NCBI RefSeq assembly: GCF_000350225.1
Contig: NW_005179076.1
Coordinates: 34,960 to 98,959 of the forward strand
Reading direction: 5' to 3'
Length of the DNA: 64,000 nt
Origin: Chondrus crispus
Lineage: Eukaryota > Rhodophyta > Florideophyceae > Gigartinales > Gigartinaceae
The position numbers and the translations under genes were made by a program. The notes under the pieces were generated by a model. The model was given only the letters and a program-made list of their open reading frames with translations. It had not been told where the DNA came from and searched no databases. Shown piece by piece: positions 1 through 9,213 of this stretch (positions are counted from its first letter, which is position 1; every line of letters begins with the position of its first letter).

Positions 1-141
1 ATCGTGGTGGCATGTGGATTCGATGCGTCGCTAGTTGACCCGCTCTCACGAATGCTCGCCACTGCTGAGACATTCGGCGAAATGACCCGCCGCACGATGG
101 CCATCGCGAAAGACTGTGCTGGAAAGCTAATCCCCCATTGA
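1..141 (+). CDS. 3' end of an HDAC-like (class II type) deacetylase frame, partial
   Basis: The first 46 codons read VVACGFDAS, then DPLSRML, then F..MTR, then a short GKL segment. This matches the C-terminal active-site region of class II histone deacetylases and bacterial HDAC-like amidohydrolases, where GFDA..DPL carries metal-binding and substrate-pocket residues. Family members normally continue with an EGGY segment forming the rest of the pocket and the last helices. Here a stop follows at once, with no plausible 5' splice site nearby, and the DNA then becomes repetitive. It is either the broken end of a once complete gene or a transferred fragment. The rest lies left of the window. Family assignment is fairly sure; functionality is doubtful. 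Confidence 0.55.
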   Translation: MVVACGFDASLVDPLSRMLATAETFGEMTRRTMAIAKDCAGKLIPH

Positions 142-654
142 ACACGAGCCTAAATCAATGCCATAAAATCACATGCTTAATGCAATTGAACATTCCACTT
201 CACTCGGACCCATATTTCCAACAATATGGAACACACCATACTACCGTGACTACCACACACTATGAGACTCCCACTCCCCCCTAACTTTCAAAACCCATGC
301 GAAGAGGCCATCCCACAAAATCATATAGAAAATAGGCACAGCACTACAGGAGAGTACCTTCCCCCTCTCCGATCGCGACACCGAGCACCGCACTCCTCGT
401 CGCTAACTCTGAGCTAATGAAGAAGTTCAATAAACTTCGAAACGTTCCCAACTGCACGCTAGTACTAGCCACCAATAGCAGCCAACCCCTATAACCTATA
501 TTCCCCCTAACCCCGCAGGTATACCCCGACCCGGTGTCCCAAGTGGGCACAGCCAATGGACGGGTGTCGTGGATGAAAGGAACGATTGCATGAAAGTCAC
601 AGTGTCAGGGCGAAGGCGTAGATGTGCGAGGTGATAGTTGTACGAATTCTGTAG
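142..654. other. Intergenic stretch without recognised gene
   Basis: This AT-rich to mixed sequence follows the HDAC-like frame. It contains one diverged copy (about 551-580) of the unit that forms the tandem array starting at 655. The open frames here are short and show no protein-like composition. Confidence 0.5.
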
Positions 655-765
655 CCAATGGACGGGTGTCCCAAGAGAGAATGGCCAATGGATGGGTGTC
701 TCCAGAGGGAATGGCCAATGGATGGGTGTCTCCAGAGGGAATGGCCAATGGATGGGTGTCTTAGA
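655..765. repeat. 30-bp minisatellite, four copies
   Basis: Four head-to-tail copies start at 655, 685, 715 and 745. Each begins CCAATGGATGGGTGTC and ends near GAGGGAATGG. The first copy is the most diverged and the second and third are almost identical. Because 30 is a multiple of three, the array creates repetitive open frames that are not genes. Confidence 0.9.
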
Positions 766-890
766 TGGAAAGCAGCAGTCAAAAGAGAGAGAGCCAGTGA
801 GTACAGTTTTAAGGCGGGAAAAAGGGCATTCAAACCTGAAAGGCGGGAAGAGTGGGATTCAAAGTAGCCAACAGGTGAGTGCCATGTCAA

Positions 891-1560
891 GAATGATCAT
901 AACGAGGGCTGCCACAGGGATGAAACCAGCGATGAAACCTTCCATCCGACGAATAGGCCTTCCGTCCGAGATTCGGGACTTCCATCCGCCACGGAGCGTG
1001 CGGAGTGTTTTGGCCCGTGCTTTGATATAATTTTTGCAGATATTTTATGGAGCCAGTAGGCCTTCCATCCCAGGAATCTTCAATAGCCATGCCAATTTCG
1101 ACGCCTAACCTCCCATCCGTCCAACCCATGGGTATAAGAGGCAGCAGCCCTTCCATCCCAGGAATCTTCAATAGCGATGCCAATTTCGACGCCTAACCTC
1201 CCATCCCTCCAACCCATGGGTATAAGAGCCAGTACCCCTTCCATCCCAGGAATCTTCAATAGCGATGCCAATTTCGACGCCTAACCTCCCATCCCTCCAA
1301 CCCATGGGTATAGAATGATCATAACGAGCGCTGCCACACGGATGAAACCAGCGATGAAACCTTCCATCCAACCAATAAGCTTTCCGTCCGAGATTCGGGA
1401 CTTCCATCCGCCACGGAGCGTGCGGAGTGTTTTGGCCCGTGCTTTGATATAATTTTTGCAGATATTTTATGGAGCCAGTAGGCCTTCCATCCCAGGAATC
1501 TTCAATAGCGATGCCAATTTCGACGCCTAACCTCCCATCCGTCCAACCCATGGGTATAGG
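891..1560. repeat. Nested tandem repeat: 88-bp units inside a duplicated 245-bp block
   Basis: An 88-bp unit, starting CCTTCCATCCCAGGAATC and ending at CCATGGGTATA, occurs at 1061, 1149 and 1237 in tandem and again at 1483. A longer block (891-1134) that starts GAATGATCATAACGAG is repeated at 1313-1556, offset 422 bases. Every unit ends at the same CCATGGGTATA junction, so growth seems to have used this junction repeatedly. Confidence 0.85.
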
Positions 1561-2273
1561 ATGACGTCCATCCGGCCAACGGCTGCCGTCGGATGCATGT
1601 CGGCAATTTTCCACGTCCATGCGGTATGATAAAATAATCAAATTTGGCCCTGTGCGCATTGAAGTTTTTCCAGATTTTTTTCTAGCCAATGCGCACTCCG
1701 TCAGACCGAAGTAAATTTGCGCTTAATTTCAGCGCACCTGAACGCGCGTCTGTGCGGACATGGGTATAGGGATAGTCGTAAGAGGGCGGGCGCGTTGGGG
1801 GAGGGGCAACAGGAGTACGGAAGGGGTGCAGTGTGGTTCCAGAGAGCGCGCGAATGAGATTGTCTCATACAGTATGTGGTCATTCAGGGCGGGGGAAGGA
1901 GTGGAACGGACAGAGTAAGTGAGATCAGTAGTAAACCAATAGATGCGCGTTACGAGGAGCGCCAGCCAGTAGATGCGCGTCGGGATTCAGGGGCTTGAAT
2001 AGGAGAACTGCGAATGATATCGTGACAGCCACGAACGGGACCAATGACGCGACATGACAGCGAGGATGACGTCCATCCGGCCAACGGCTGCCGTCGGATG
2101 CATGTCGGCAATTTTCGACGTCCATGCGGTATGATAAAATAATCAAATTTGGCCCTGTGCGCTTTGAAAATTTTCCAGATTTTTTTCTAGCCAATGCGCA
2201 CTCCGTCAGACCGAATTAAATTTGCGCTTAATTTCAGCGCACCTGAACGCGCGTCTGTTCGGACATGGGTATA
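1559..2273. repeat. Pair of ~212-bp direct repeats around a 290-bp spacer
   Basis: Copies at about 1559-1770 and 2064-2275 both start GGATGACGTCCATCCGGCC and both end at CATGGGTATAG, the junction motif of the preceding array. They differ at few positions. The spacer between them is unique here and shows no gene. Confidence 0.85.
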
Positions 2274-2275
2274 GA

Positions 2276-2453
2276 AATTAAATTAATGTTTTCCAAATAT
2301 GGATTTTTTTAAATGGGGCTCGGGGTGAAGTAGTTTAGTGCTGTGTGCTGTAATTGTTTATTGTACACTGTCATTTTGCCTTAGCTTCTCACGGATACCT
2401 CAACTTCAGCTCCACGTTTCATTTTTACCTAAACTCCTCATGTCTCTGGGCTC
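2276..2453. repeat. Dispersed repeat copy 1 (pairs with 5748-5805) and promoter-proximal spacer
   Basis: About 50 bases from 2283 (TAATGTTTTCCAAAT, then AATGGGGCTCGGGGTGAA) recur near 5752 with the same orientation and the same spacing between the two blocks. The two copies bracket the genes at 2593-5092. No terminal inverted repeats were recognised. Confidence 0.7.
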
Positions 2454-2461
2454 TATAAATA
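2454..2461 (+). promoter_or_regulatory. TATA box of the 2593 gene
   Basis: TATAAATA lies 139 bases before the chosen start codon. A short upstream frame (ATG at 2517, ending in TAA at 2591) stops just before the main ATG, so the leader may carry a translation-attenuating uORF. Confidence 0.6.
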
Positions 2462-2592
2462 AATAACCCTCCTCGGCGATCTCAAAGTTGCCCCTTCGAG
2501 CCCTCCCAATATCCTCATGCTTTTCCGCCTCTGCTCGTTCTCCTCGCTTCGCCTCAGTCCTCACCCCTCCGTTTGTATCCTCAAGTCTTAAC

Positions 2593-4125
2593 ATGCCCAG
2601 GTACGCAAGCCACGCGGCAACGCGCCAGGCCGCTCATGATCAAATCGACACCATGTTCTCCGGCGGCCAGGCAGACGATTTGGACAGCTCCAGTACCTCT
2701 CTGCATCTAGACGAAGGCAATCCCAGCCTCAAGGTTGAAGGCAAGAACGTCTGGATCTATCATGGCACCAGCAGGAAATACCAATTGCGCAAGCTTTCCG
2801 ACCTCACCACCGATGACCGTGTATTCACGCCAAGTAGTCATATCATTCTTTCCGCTGCCGTCATCAAGTTATATAAAGCGTTTACCGGGGCTCTCGATGA
2901 CAAGGGCTTTCGTCTGGACGGAAAGTTTGATTGCGCGAACGCCTACATCAAGACCGACATATCAAGGTCCAAGTTCGGCAATTTGCCCGAGGTGGAGGCA
3001 GACAACTGGTGTCCTTATTACTACAGGCACTCATCTAAGCTAAAAGGAAACCTCCTCTACGACAACACTCTTCCCGCCGCCCCCGCCGACCCTCCCAACA
3101 GGCGCGTTTCGTGCATTAACGTCAAGAAAGCAGGTGATCTATCCGAGCTTCTTCCCGATGCCCACGTGGTCTACTTGGGAGGTGACCATGGAGAAAAGGA
3201 CCTCCCTCGCCACCAACCTCGCTCCCTCGCTCCCAATCCGCACGCAAAGTACGTGCAGTACAAACCTCACGCCCCGCTTCTAGGGCCCGGTGGCGTCGAC
3301 AAGGGGGATCTCTACATCTCCTCTCCCTTCCCGCAGACTTGGAGAGCAACTGAACGTGGTCGCAATGTTGCCCTCGCAAGACTTCACAGTGGCCACTTCT
3401 TCTACTGGTCAACGAATTGCTCTCCGTCTCCTGGAAACCAGATCTCCCACCTTCCTTTTCATGAAATCTCAACGGATTCTTTTCGGGATCCAGCAGGAGT
3501 CAGATTTCAGTCTTGGCCCATCTACGTTGATGATGAGGTAGTACAGCAATATGACATGTTTCAAGGAGCTTGGGTTATGCGCGGTACTCACTTGGTCCAG
3601 CACGTCAACGATCAAGACTACCCTGCTGGTGTGTTGGATCGTCTTCGAGGTGGGTTCTTCCGTACCTGTTCAAAAGAGGTTGTTCCATCCTTCGATCGCA
3701 TATTGTCACGTCTGCTTAAAGCAAAGCAGTCTGTGGAGCGGCATGGAGGCAAAATGTTTGGTTTCATCGACAAGCCAGGCGGAATCGTTCAGTGCGACAT
3801 TCAAAGTCTTGCCACGTATCTCAGACTTCCCCTCGACGCTCTCCTAGCTTTTATCCCGGTTTACGCCTCTTCGTTCCAGTTGTTCCGAGGCACCGTCAAC
3901 TTTCTTTGCATGGAGGAGATGACAGGAGTCTTTGAAATCACCAAGCCGTTGCCTACGGGCCCATGGATGCGCGGTCAGTTGCACGACACTGGAACCGGCT
4001 TGCTTTATTTGTACTCAAACGACAAGTACTTTAGCGTTACCAGCAGAGACGGAGTCTCATGGATGACGGAATACCCTGGTCCAGGTCAACTTTCTTTGCA
4101 TGGAGGAGATGACAGGAGTCTTTGA
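2593..4125 (+). CDS. Hypothetical protein, 510 aa, unknown family
   Basis: I do not recognise this protein. The frame is open far upstream, but the first ATG in frame after the TATA box is 2593, and the sequence from there (charged N-terminus with an ATRQAAHDQ stretch) looks coding. It has mixed soluble composition, no signal peptide and no membrane segment. The last ~75 codons lie in a 190-bp unit that is tandemly duplicated (3901-4090 and 4091-4273). Because 190 is not a multiple of three, the frame leaves the second copy early and ends in a short Gly/Asp-rich tail. In the second copy the alternative frame (4100-4336) runs on into 20 further residues ending AGVYTS, which may be the ancestral C-terminus. 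So the present C-terminus is probably derived. Confidence 0.6.
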   Translation: MPRYASHAATRQAAHDQIDTMFSGGQADDLDSSSTSLHLDEGNPSLKVEGKNVWIYHGTSRKYQLRKLSDLTTDDRVFTPSSHIILSAAVIKLYKAFTGALDDKGFRLDGKFDCANAYIKTDISRSKFGNLPEVEADNWCPYYYRHSSKLKGNLLYDNTLPAAPADPPNRRVSCINVKKAGDLSELLPDAHVVYLGGDHGEKDLPRHQPRSLAPNPHAKYVQYKPHAPLLGPGGVDKGDLYISSPFPQTWRATERGRNVALARLHSGHFFYWSTNCSPSPGNQISHLPFHEISTDSFRDPAGVRFQSWPIYVDDEVVQQYDMFQGAWVMRGTHLVQHVNDQDYPAGVLDRLRGGFFRTCSKEVVPSFDRILSRLLKAKQSVERHGGKMFGFIDKPGGIVQCDIQSLATYLRLPLDALLAFIPVYASSFQLFRGTVNFLCMEEMTGVFEITKPLPTGPWMRGQLHDTGTGLLYLYSNDKYFSVTSRDGVSWMTEYPGPGQLSLHGGDDRSL

Positions 4126-4273
4126 AATCACCAAGCCGTTGCCTACGGGCCCATGTCTGCGCGGTCAATTGCACGACACCGGAACCGGCTTGCTTTATTT
4201 GTACTCAAACGACAAGTACTTTAGCGTTACCAGCAGAGACGGAGTCTCATGGATGACGGAATACATTGGTCCA
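3901..4273. repeat. 190-bp tandem duplication at the 3' end of the 2593 gene
   Basis: The segment starting TTTCTTTGCATGGAGGAG occurs at 3901 and again at 4091. About five substitutions separate the copies over ~183 bases. That argues against an assembly duplicate and for a real, not quite recent event. Confidence 0.9.
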
Positions 4274-4336
4274 GGTCTCTCGCTTAGGAAGGACCTAGTG
4301 CTAGCACCTCTCATAGCGGGCGTTTACACTTCCTAG

Positions 4337-4627
4337 GGGCAGCCCCCTCTGCTCCTCGAAACATGTAGACCAATTGAAGTAAGATCGGTACTTTAGACTA
4401 TGGACTCAATGGTAGGTATTGCATGCAGGCACACAGGCACTCGTCCACTTTTACTGCCCCTTACATCTAGAAAAAGAAGAACTGTACTGCATCCCGCACC
4501 AGGAGCAACCAACCGCCAGACCAAAAAAAAGCGAAGGATGGAGGGGGAGAGCGCAAGCAGCTAGAACGTATGAAAAATAAACAGTGAGAAGCAATGAGCC
4601 AGATCGTGTTTATTCGCAACAGACTGA
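4337..4627. other. Intergenic, convergent 3' regions
   Basis: This space lies between two convergent genes. It holds short A-rich runs (e.g. around 4525 and 4570) that could be polyadenylation regions. No gene was seen. Confidence 0.5.
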
Positions 4628-5092
4628 TTAGTAGTGCGTTTCTGGAGTAACTGGCTCTAGCATTTCATCCAATTCTTCGTCATCTATATCATCCATCTCC
4701 ATGCTCTGATCACTGTCTTCGACACATACTCCTACATCTTCTCCATAAATTTCTTCGTAGAAGCCAAGCATCCTATTGATTTCACCACTGCCAAAAGTGT
4801 ACAGTGCGGTCGCCATCCAAATGATTTCGTTGTACTCTCCGTTTTGTCGAAATGAGACGTCAATTTCCGCAAGTACCAATTCTGGCATTTCAAAGCAGTT
4901 GTACATGTCGGTCACGCGGCGAAGGTAGTTAAAAGCGTCCCTCGCTTCCGCAGAGAACACCTCGTTTATCGGCGGAAGATCATCTTGAATGGCCTCTTCC
5001 AAAACGGGCGTGGAGTGTCTACCGTCGGGATGCACCGCCAGAAGAAGGTTCATGGCTGTCTTTTCGGCGGCTGCCAACCAGCTGTACAACAA
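4628..5092 (-). CDS. Small acidic protein, 3' exon (hypothetical)
   Basis: A 154-codon frame codes a soluble, mostly helical protein whose last third is strongly acidic (DDIDDEELDEMLE). No domain was recognised. On the minus strand the bases before the frame read GCTGAC, then a T-rich tract, then TTGTACAG, a good branch site and 3' splice site. The frame is therefore more likely the last exon of a longer gene than a complete one. The upstream exon would lie in or beyond the pyrimidine-rich repeat at 5165-5610. I could not place it. Confidence 0.5.
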   Translation of the reverse strand: MLYSWLAAAEKTAMNLLLAVHPDGRHSTPVLEEAIQDDLPPINEVFSAEARDAFNYLRRVTDMYNCFEMPELVLAEIDVSFRQNGEYNEIIWMATALYTFGSGEINRMLGFYEEIYGEDVGVCVEDSDQSMEMDDIDDEELDEMLEPVTPETHY

Positions 5093-5164
5093 TTTAACAA
5101 AAAACGGTATTCTAGGTCAGCGTTGCTAATGCCCACGAATTTTTTATTTCTACTGCGCCCCCCT

Positions 5165-5610
5165 CCCCCCTCCGTACAGTACTCTACCGTGGTCGTACTT
5201 CCTTTTAAACTTGTATCCTTCTATACTTTTACACTTCTGAACTTCTCTGCTTTTAAAATTCTATTCTTCCATACTTCCCTGTTCTAAACTTATATACTAC
5301 TATCCCGCTCTGCTTTTAAAATTCTGCTTCTATACTTCTATACCGCTCTGCTTTTAAACTTCTATACTTCCATAATTCTCTGCATTCAAACGCCTCTGCA
5401 TCTGTGCTTCTATACATCTCTGCTTTTAAACTTCTCTGCTTTTCTGTGTCGAAACTTCTCTGCTTCTCTGCTTCTAAACTTCTATACTTTTATACTTCTT
5501 ATTTTTCTATACTATCATACTCTTATACTTCTAAACTTCCATTCTTCTATACTTCTCTGCTTTCGTACTTCTATACTGCTCTGCTTTTAAACTTGTATAC
5601 TTCTTAGTTA
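5165..5610. repeat. Degenerate CT/TA-rich minisatellite
   Basis: About 445 bases are built from variations of CTTCTATACTTCTCTGCTTT and TTAAACTT with no fixed period. One strand is almost free of G. It creates Leu/Ser/Phe/Tyr-rich frames that should not be called genes. Confidence 0.85.
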
Positions 5611-6004
5611 TGGGTTTCGCGGGATTCGCGGGATTCGCCCTAATCCCTGCTAATCCCACGATGGGCTAATCCCACTTTTCTGCTAATCGCATTTGTTTGA
5701 AATTACATTAATTTAAAAAATTGCAAATTTCATTTGAATACTTCAATTTACACTAATGTTTTCCAAATGTTTCTTTTTATAAAAATGGGGCTCGGGGTGA
5801 ATTAGTATTACTTTTGCGTAACAGGACTATTGCTGCTAATTGTAATATTCTTTAGTACTTGGTGATGTGCTAATTGCTTTTTCCATTCCCACAGTACTTC
5901 ATCGTAATTCGTAATGTCGTTTGGGTATAGGGAATATGCCTTACTCTATATTTTAAAAGGAAATATCTCCTAAATATCTGTGAAAACCTGGTTCTACCCT
6001 GTGC
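5611..6004. repeat. Short GGGATTCGC / CTAATCCC repeats and dispersed repeat copy 2
   Basis: GGGATTCGC is repeated at 5618-5640 and CTAATCCC-type words follow to about 5670. From about 5752 the TAATGTTTTCCAAAT and AATGGGGCTCGGGGTGAA blocks of the repeat seen near 2283 return. The rest is AT-rich 3' flank of the following minus-strand gene. Confidence 0.7.
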
Positions 6005-7540
6005 CTATTTTACTTTTCCACTTCTGCCGGCTTCCACATCATCCACATAACCGTCATCCCCATCCACATCCCCTTCGCCGACAACCTCGCCGGTTGCATC
6101 ATCCTCACCTTCATTTACGTCCTCGTCCGTATCGTCGTCCAGGTTGGTCTTCATAATGGGATCAAACTTTTGGAGCATATGAACACCATCCTCTAAGCGA
6201 TGGCTCATTGGCACGAAATACAGGTGATATCGAAGGCAGCTCCCGTCCCCTGCTGAATCTCCATATCCGGCACCAGCATGAAACATGTCCCCACGACCGA
6301 CTAAGATAGAGTACGGGGGTATCCTGAGGATTCCTGCCACACTCCCTTTCGACATAGCGCGAATACCTCGTTCTGGGGCCATCGATACCGTCTTATGCGA
6401 AAACGGACAAACCCAGACCGCCACTGCTAAACTGCCTGTGGTAATAGTAAAGTAACGGGGGTTTCTCTTGCCACGAACGGTGTCCGTTCTGCTCATAGAA
6501 GGAAAATCCGTATGCAGTGCCTGGCGCTTGCACCCTTTCGCCGTCAGCAACCACCGCCCACCGGTCTTCGGAATATACATGTCCTCGCTACCGCTCTTAT
6601 TTTTCCACACCACCAACGCCGCCAGAGCTTGCGAAATACGGATGTCCAAAAGCGCTCTCAGCCGAGCAGTCAGCACCGTGCTTGCGTTTTGCTCTAGATG
6701 AGTAGTCACCCCGAAATTGGTAGTGGTGTAGCGAGCAATCCCTTTCTCACCCTTCACAGCATCGACATCGAAACCCTCATTCACAATCCAATTCCACACC
6801 GTGCGATTGTCGGGATCCCTCAGAGCCTGAGCGCCAGGAAAAGAGGCCTGCACTTCAGCCCGAAGACGTGAGAAAACATGCCGGTCCCCATCCATCTGCG
6901 GTATTGTCACCGACCCCACCTTCTCCGGGTTGCGTCCATCATCCAGAAAGTTGCTCAGAACGCAGTACCCCTGAGATTCAAGCTCTCCTCGTTTCTCAGC
7001 GAAATATGCGAGAGCAGCGTAGTCATTTGCAATGGCAGACGCCCAAGGAAGCAGGTTCTTGGGGACTTCAGTAAAGCGTTCATCGCCATCGGGAACGACC
7101 TCTTCTTGTGGATGATCGACGAGGTAGTTCAGCGCTGCACGCCAGAAGACCAAGTGGTGATTATCTCGAAGCACATCGGCTGCACTGTTAAAAAACACGT
7201 TCGCCCGGTGTTCATGCGGAACGAGTATCGTCTCCAAAAACGGCATAGCATGACGAATAGGGTTCTTCTTTGGCCATTGACTAGGGAATAGAAAAGCAAA
7301 CCGGCACCATTGCGGATGCTCTAAACCTTCGTATGGAACCGGGTCGTCATACCCTATCGGCAGTACAGCTGCAACTTCATCTTTAAAGCCGCTTCCATCC
7401 GTGGAGGCAAACTTCCCTTCATCTCGAACAGTTTCCTTTTCCGGACGAGAGACGACATCCAGACCAAGGGCATCCATAATCCGAATAACCTCGTTCTCAG
7501 GCAAGCCTTCTAGAGCACGCACCAGATCATCTCGCGGCAT
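6005..7540 (-). CDS. Putative 2OG-Fe(II) dioxygenase-like protein
   Basis: This 511-residue frame ends in a long Asp/Glu-rich tail. Around residues 343-345 it has HTD in the context QALHTDFPS, near 420 a distal His in DMFHAGAGYG, and an Arg near 435 in CLRYHLYF. HxD, distal His and a downstream Arg is the iron and 2-oxoglutarate binding pattern of 2OG-Fe(II) dioxygenases. The substrate cannot be read from sequence. A place beside ParB-like and DNA-methyltransferase genes would fit an enzyme acting on nucleic acid or chromatin, which is inference. The N-terminal ATG at 7540 overlaps the 7510-8058 frame, and the reading frame is open upstream of it, so this may be the C-terminal part of a larger protein joined to the two frames upstream. 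Confidence 0.5.
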   Translation of the reverse strand: MPRDDLVRALEGLPENEVIRIMDALGLDVVSRPEKETVRDEGKFASTDGSGFKDEVAAVLPIGYDDPVPYEGLEHPQWCRFAFLFPSQWPKKNPIRHAMPFLETILVPHEHRANVFFNSAADVLRDNHHLVFWRAALNYLVDHPQEEVVPDGDERFTEVPKNLLPWASAIANDYAALAYFAEKRGELESQGYCVLSNFLDDGRNPEKVGSVTIPQMDGDRHVFSRLRAEVQASFPGAQALRDPDNRTVWNWIVNEGFDVDAVKGEKGIARYTTTNFGVTTHLEQNASTVLTARLRALLDIRISQALAALVVWKNKSGSEDMYIPKTGGRWLLTAKGCKRQALHTDFPSMSRTDTVRGKRNPRYFTITTGSLAVAVWVCPFSHKTVSMAPERGIRAMSKGSVAGILRIPPYSILVGRGDMFHAGAGYGDSAGDGSCLRYHLYFVPMSHRLEDGVHMLQKFDPIMKTNLDDDTDEDVNEGEDDATGEVVGEGDVDGDDGYVDDVEAGRSGKVK

Positions 7541-8058
7541 ATACCCGGACCCCTCATCCGTGGCCGCAGGATTGACATCATCTTTCCCCGTCCCCGCAAT
7601 CTTCGGCTTTTTTTCTGTCTTCCCCTTCCGGAGTCGGGCTCGAAATCCTCTTCATCTTCCCCGCGCTCGCTGTAGTTCCGCTTTTTACTCTTTCGCTTAG
7701 GTCGCTGACTGGAGCCTTCAGTTTGCTTGGTCCCATTCCCTTGTGGCTGTTTCGGCTCCTTAGCCAGCTCAGAGTTCTGGGCAGGGTCCGGAGTCTGCTT
7801 CGGCCGCAATGAATCTCCTGGTTTGGAATTGGGAGGTGTTCCTTGAGGCGACTCCGATTCTTGCTCATGGTCGCCATCATTCCTCCCTGACGATTCTGAG
7901 GTAGTGAGGGTTATATATCCTCCCTCCACCTCCGAATCTGATTCCGACTCAGCCTCGTAGTCTTCGACTCCAGGCAATGCCTTCAGACGCTTCTTCAGAT
8001 TCGTCAGCTTGGTTTTCATAACGCCCTTCATCTTCTGACCTTCGTCAAACCTTCCCAT
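7510..8058 (-). CDS. Low-complexity acidic/basic segment, probable linker of the same locus
   Basis: This 182-codon frame has an acidic block (EAESESDSEVE), then Pro/Gln/Lys-rich sequence, then a nuclear-localisation-like RPKRKSKKR run. It overlaps the preceding frame by 31 bases and the dioxygenase-like frame by 31 bases, all on the same strand and in different frames. No domain is visible. Together the three frames look like one long gene (ParB-like, flexible linker, dioxygenase-like) that is now interrupted or spliced, rather than three genes. Confidence 0.4.
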   Translation of the reverse strand: MGRFDEGQKMKGVMKTKLTNLKKRLKALPGVEDYEAESESDSEVEGGYITLTTSESSGRNDGDHEQESESPQGTPPNSKPGDSLRPKQTPDPAQNSELAKEPKQPQGNGTKQTEGSSQRPKRKSKKRNYSERGEDEEDFEPDSGRGRQKKSRRLRGRGKMMSILRPRMRGPGICREMIWCVL

Positions 8059-9213
8059 GCCGTCCGAATGCTCTCTCCAACTGTTACCTTCGTCTTTCCT
8101 ACCGTACGCTGCAAAAACTCACGGACGGGCCACCCGCAGAACTCTGCAGCTTTTTTGACCTCACCGTATTGTTCGGCCACTGCATTGTAGAATGCTCTGC
8201 TTAGTCGATCAAACCTTCCAGTGGCCCTCCATCCAGTTTGGTTTGCAGTTTCAATTCTCTGCTTCACGCACTGCAGTCCAAGCCTGAACCCTCCCAAGTC
8301 CATACCAAGGAGAACATCCGATGCCACGTGACTAAGAATCAAATTCAATTGAGTGTTCGTCTCCTCTAAAAAGATATCAAACATGGCCTGGTTCTGAGCA
8401 AGTTTCAGGCCAATCATTCCGTAACGTTGCAACTGCCTCATCTTCTGCTTCCCCAAAGTCTTTCCGGCGAAGAGGGCAGTCGCCACATGGGAAGAATTAG
8501 ATGCGCGAATATCAACGTCTTCTCTGGCATCAAGCGTCCTTGCTAAAGACACACAAGCATGAATCTGGTCCTGCAAGGTCATCTCTCTGTTCGTAGAGGT
8601 ACTCTTGTTCAAAAAGGCACCAATGCTAACAATCTCCGCAGAGTGGAGACACGGAACATCTCGACGAGGAATCCACAGCGTCACTTTGACAGTTTGGATT
8701 CTCTCTCTGATGATCACGATGAGCCGGTGCCGCACATCAATCAACCACACCTCCCTGGTGATCTTCCCATTCGTAATCATCTCTTCAACCAAGGCACAGG
8801 TTAACCCGTTGCCCTCCTTCAGTGTTACCGATAGCGTGCCGGAGCTGGTCATGTATCCATTTTCTTTGATTGACTGGCGCATCTCTCTGAGGTGCTCCTC
8901 ATCCACCAAACGAATGCTCTGCTTTGGCTCACTTATCAAAGAAACATCGATTTCGAGAATACACTGGCGGTAGTTGTTCAAATCTACCTCAGGAGCCAGC
9001 AGGGGATTGTCATTCTTAAGCTTGTCCTGCGCAGCACGCTCCTCTTCGTCAGAGTCCACAATTATGACGTCAGCAGCTTCTTCCGATATTCTAACACCGT
9101 CTGAACCCTCCCGCCTGTAACCAGACCCTCCTGCTGTTTCCGTATCGGTTAGGGTTCTGGTTCCTTCCTCAGCTGAATTCGATGCTGCTCTCTTGATCGT
9201 TTGGCCTCCCTTC
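8028..9213 (-). CDS. ParB-like (ParB/Srx nuclease fold) protein
   Basis: The core reads SIRLVDEEHLREMRQSIKENG, then about 50 residues on LIDVRHRLIVII. This matches the ParB N-terminal domain, where a residue-and-loop motif (consensus near LIDGxHR) binds CTP or nucleotide. The rest (helical, ending EGLTKVRR) is compatible with a DNA-binding or dimerisation part but is unrecognised. Just before the core the frame reads VIIVDSDEEE, a good SUMO-interaction motif, which suggests work in a eukaryotic nucleus. The frame continues upstream of any ATG, so the true start is uncertain. ParB-family proteins bind palindromic sites and spread on DNA, and three identical palindromes lie just upstream (10176-10325). 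Confidence 0.5.

Noticed and set aside
1559-2275. Small LTR-like (TRIM) element from the 212-bp direct repeats
   Set aside because: No TG/CA ends, primer-binding site or target duplication. The copies end at the junction word of the neighbouring array.
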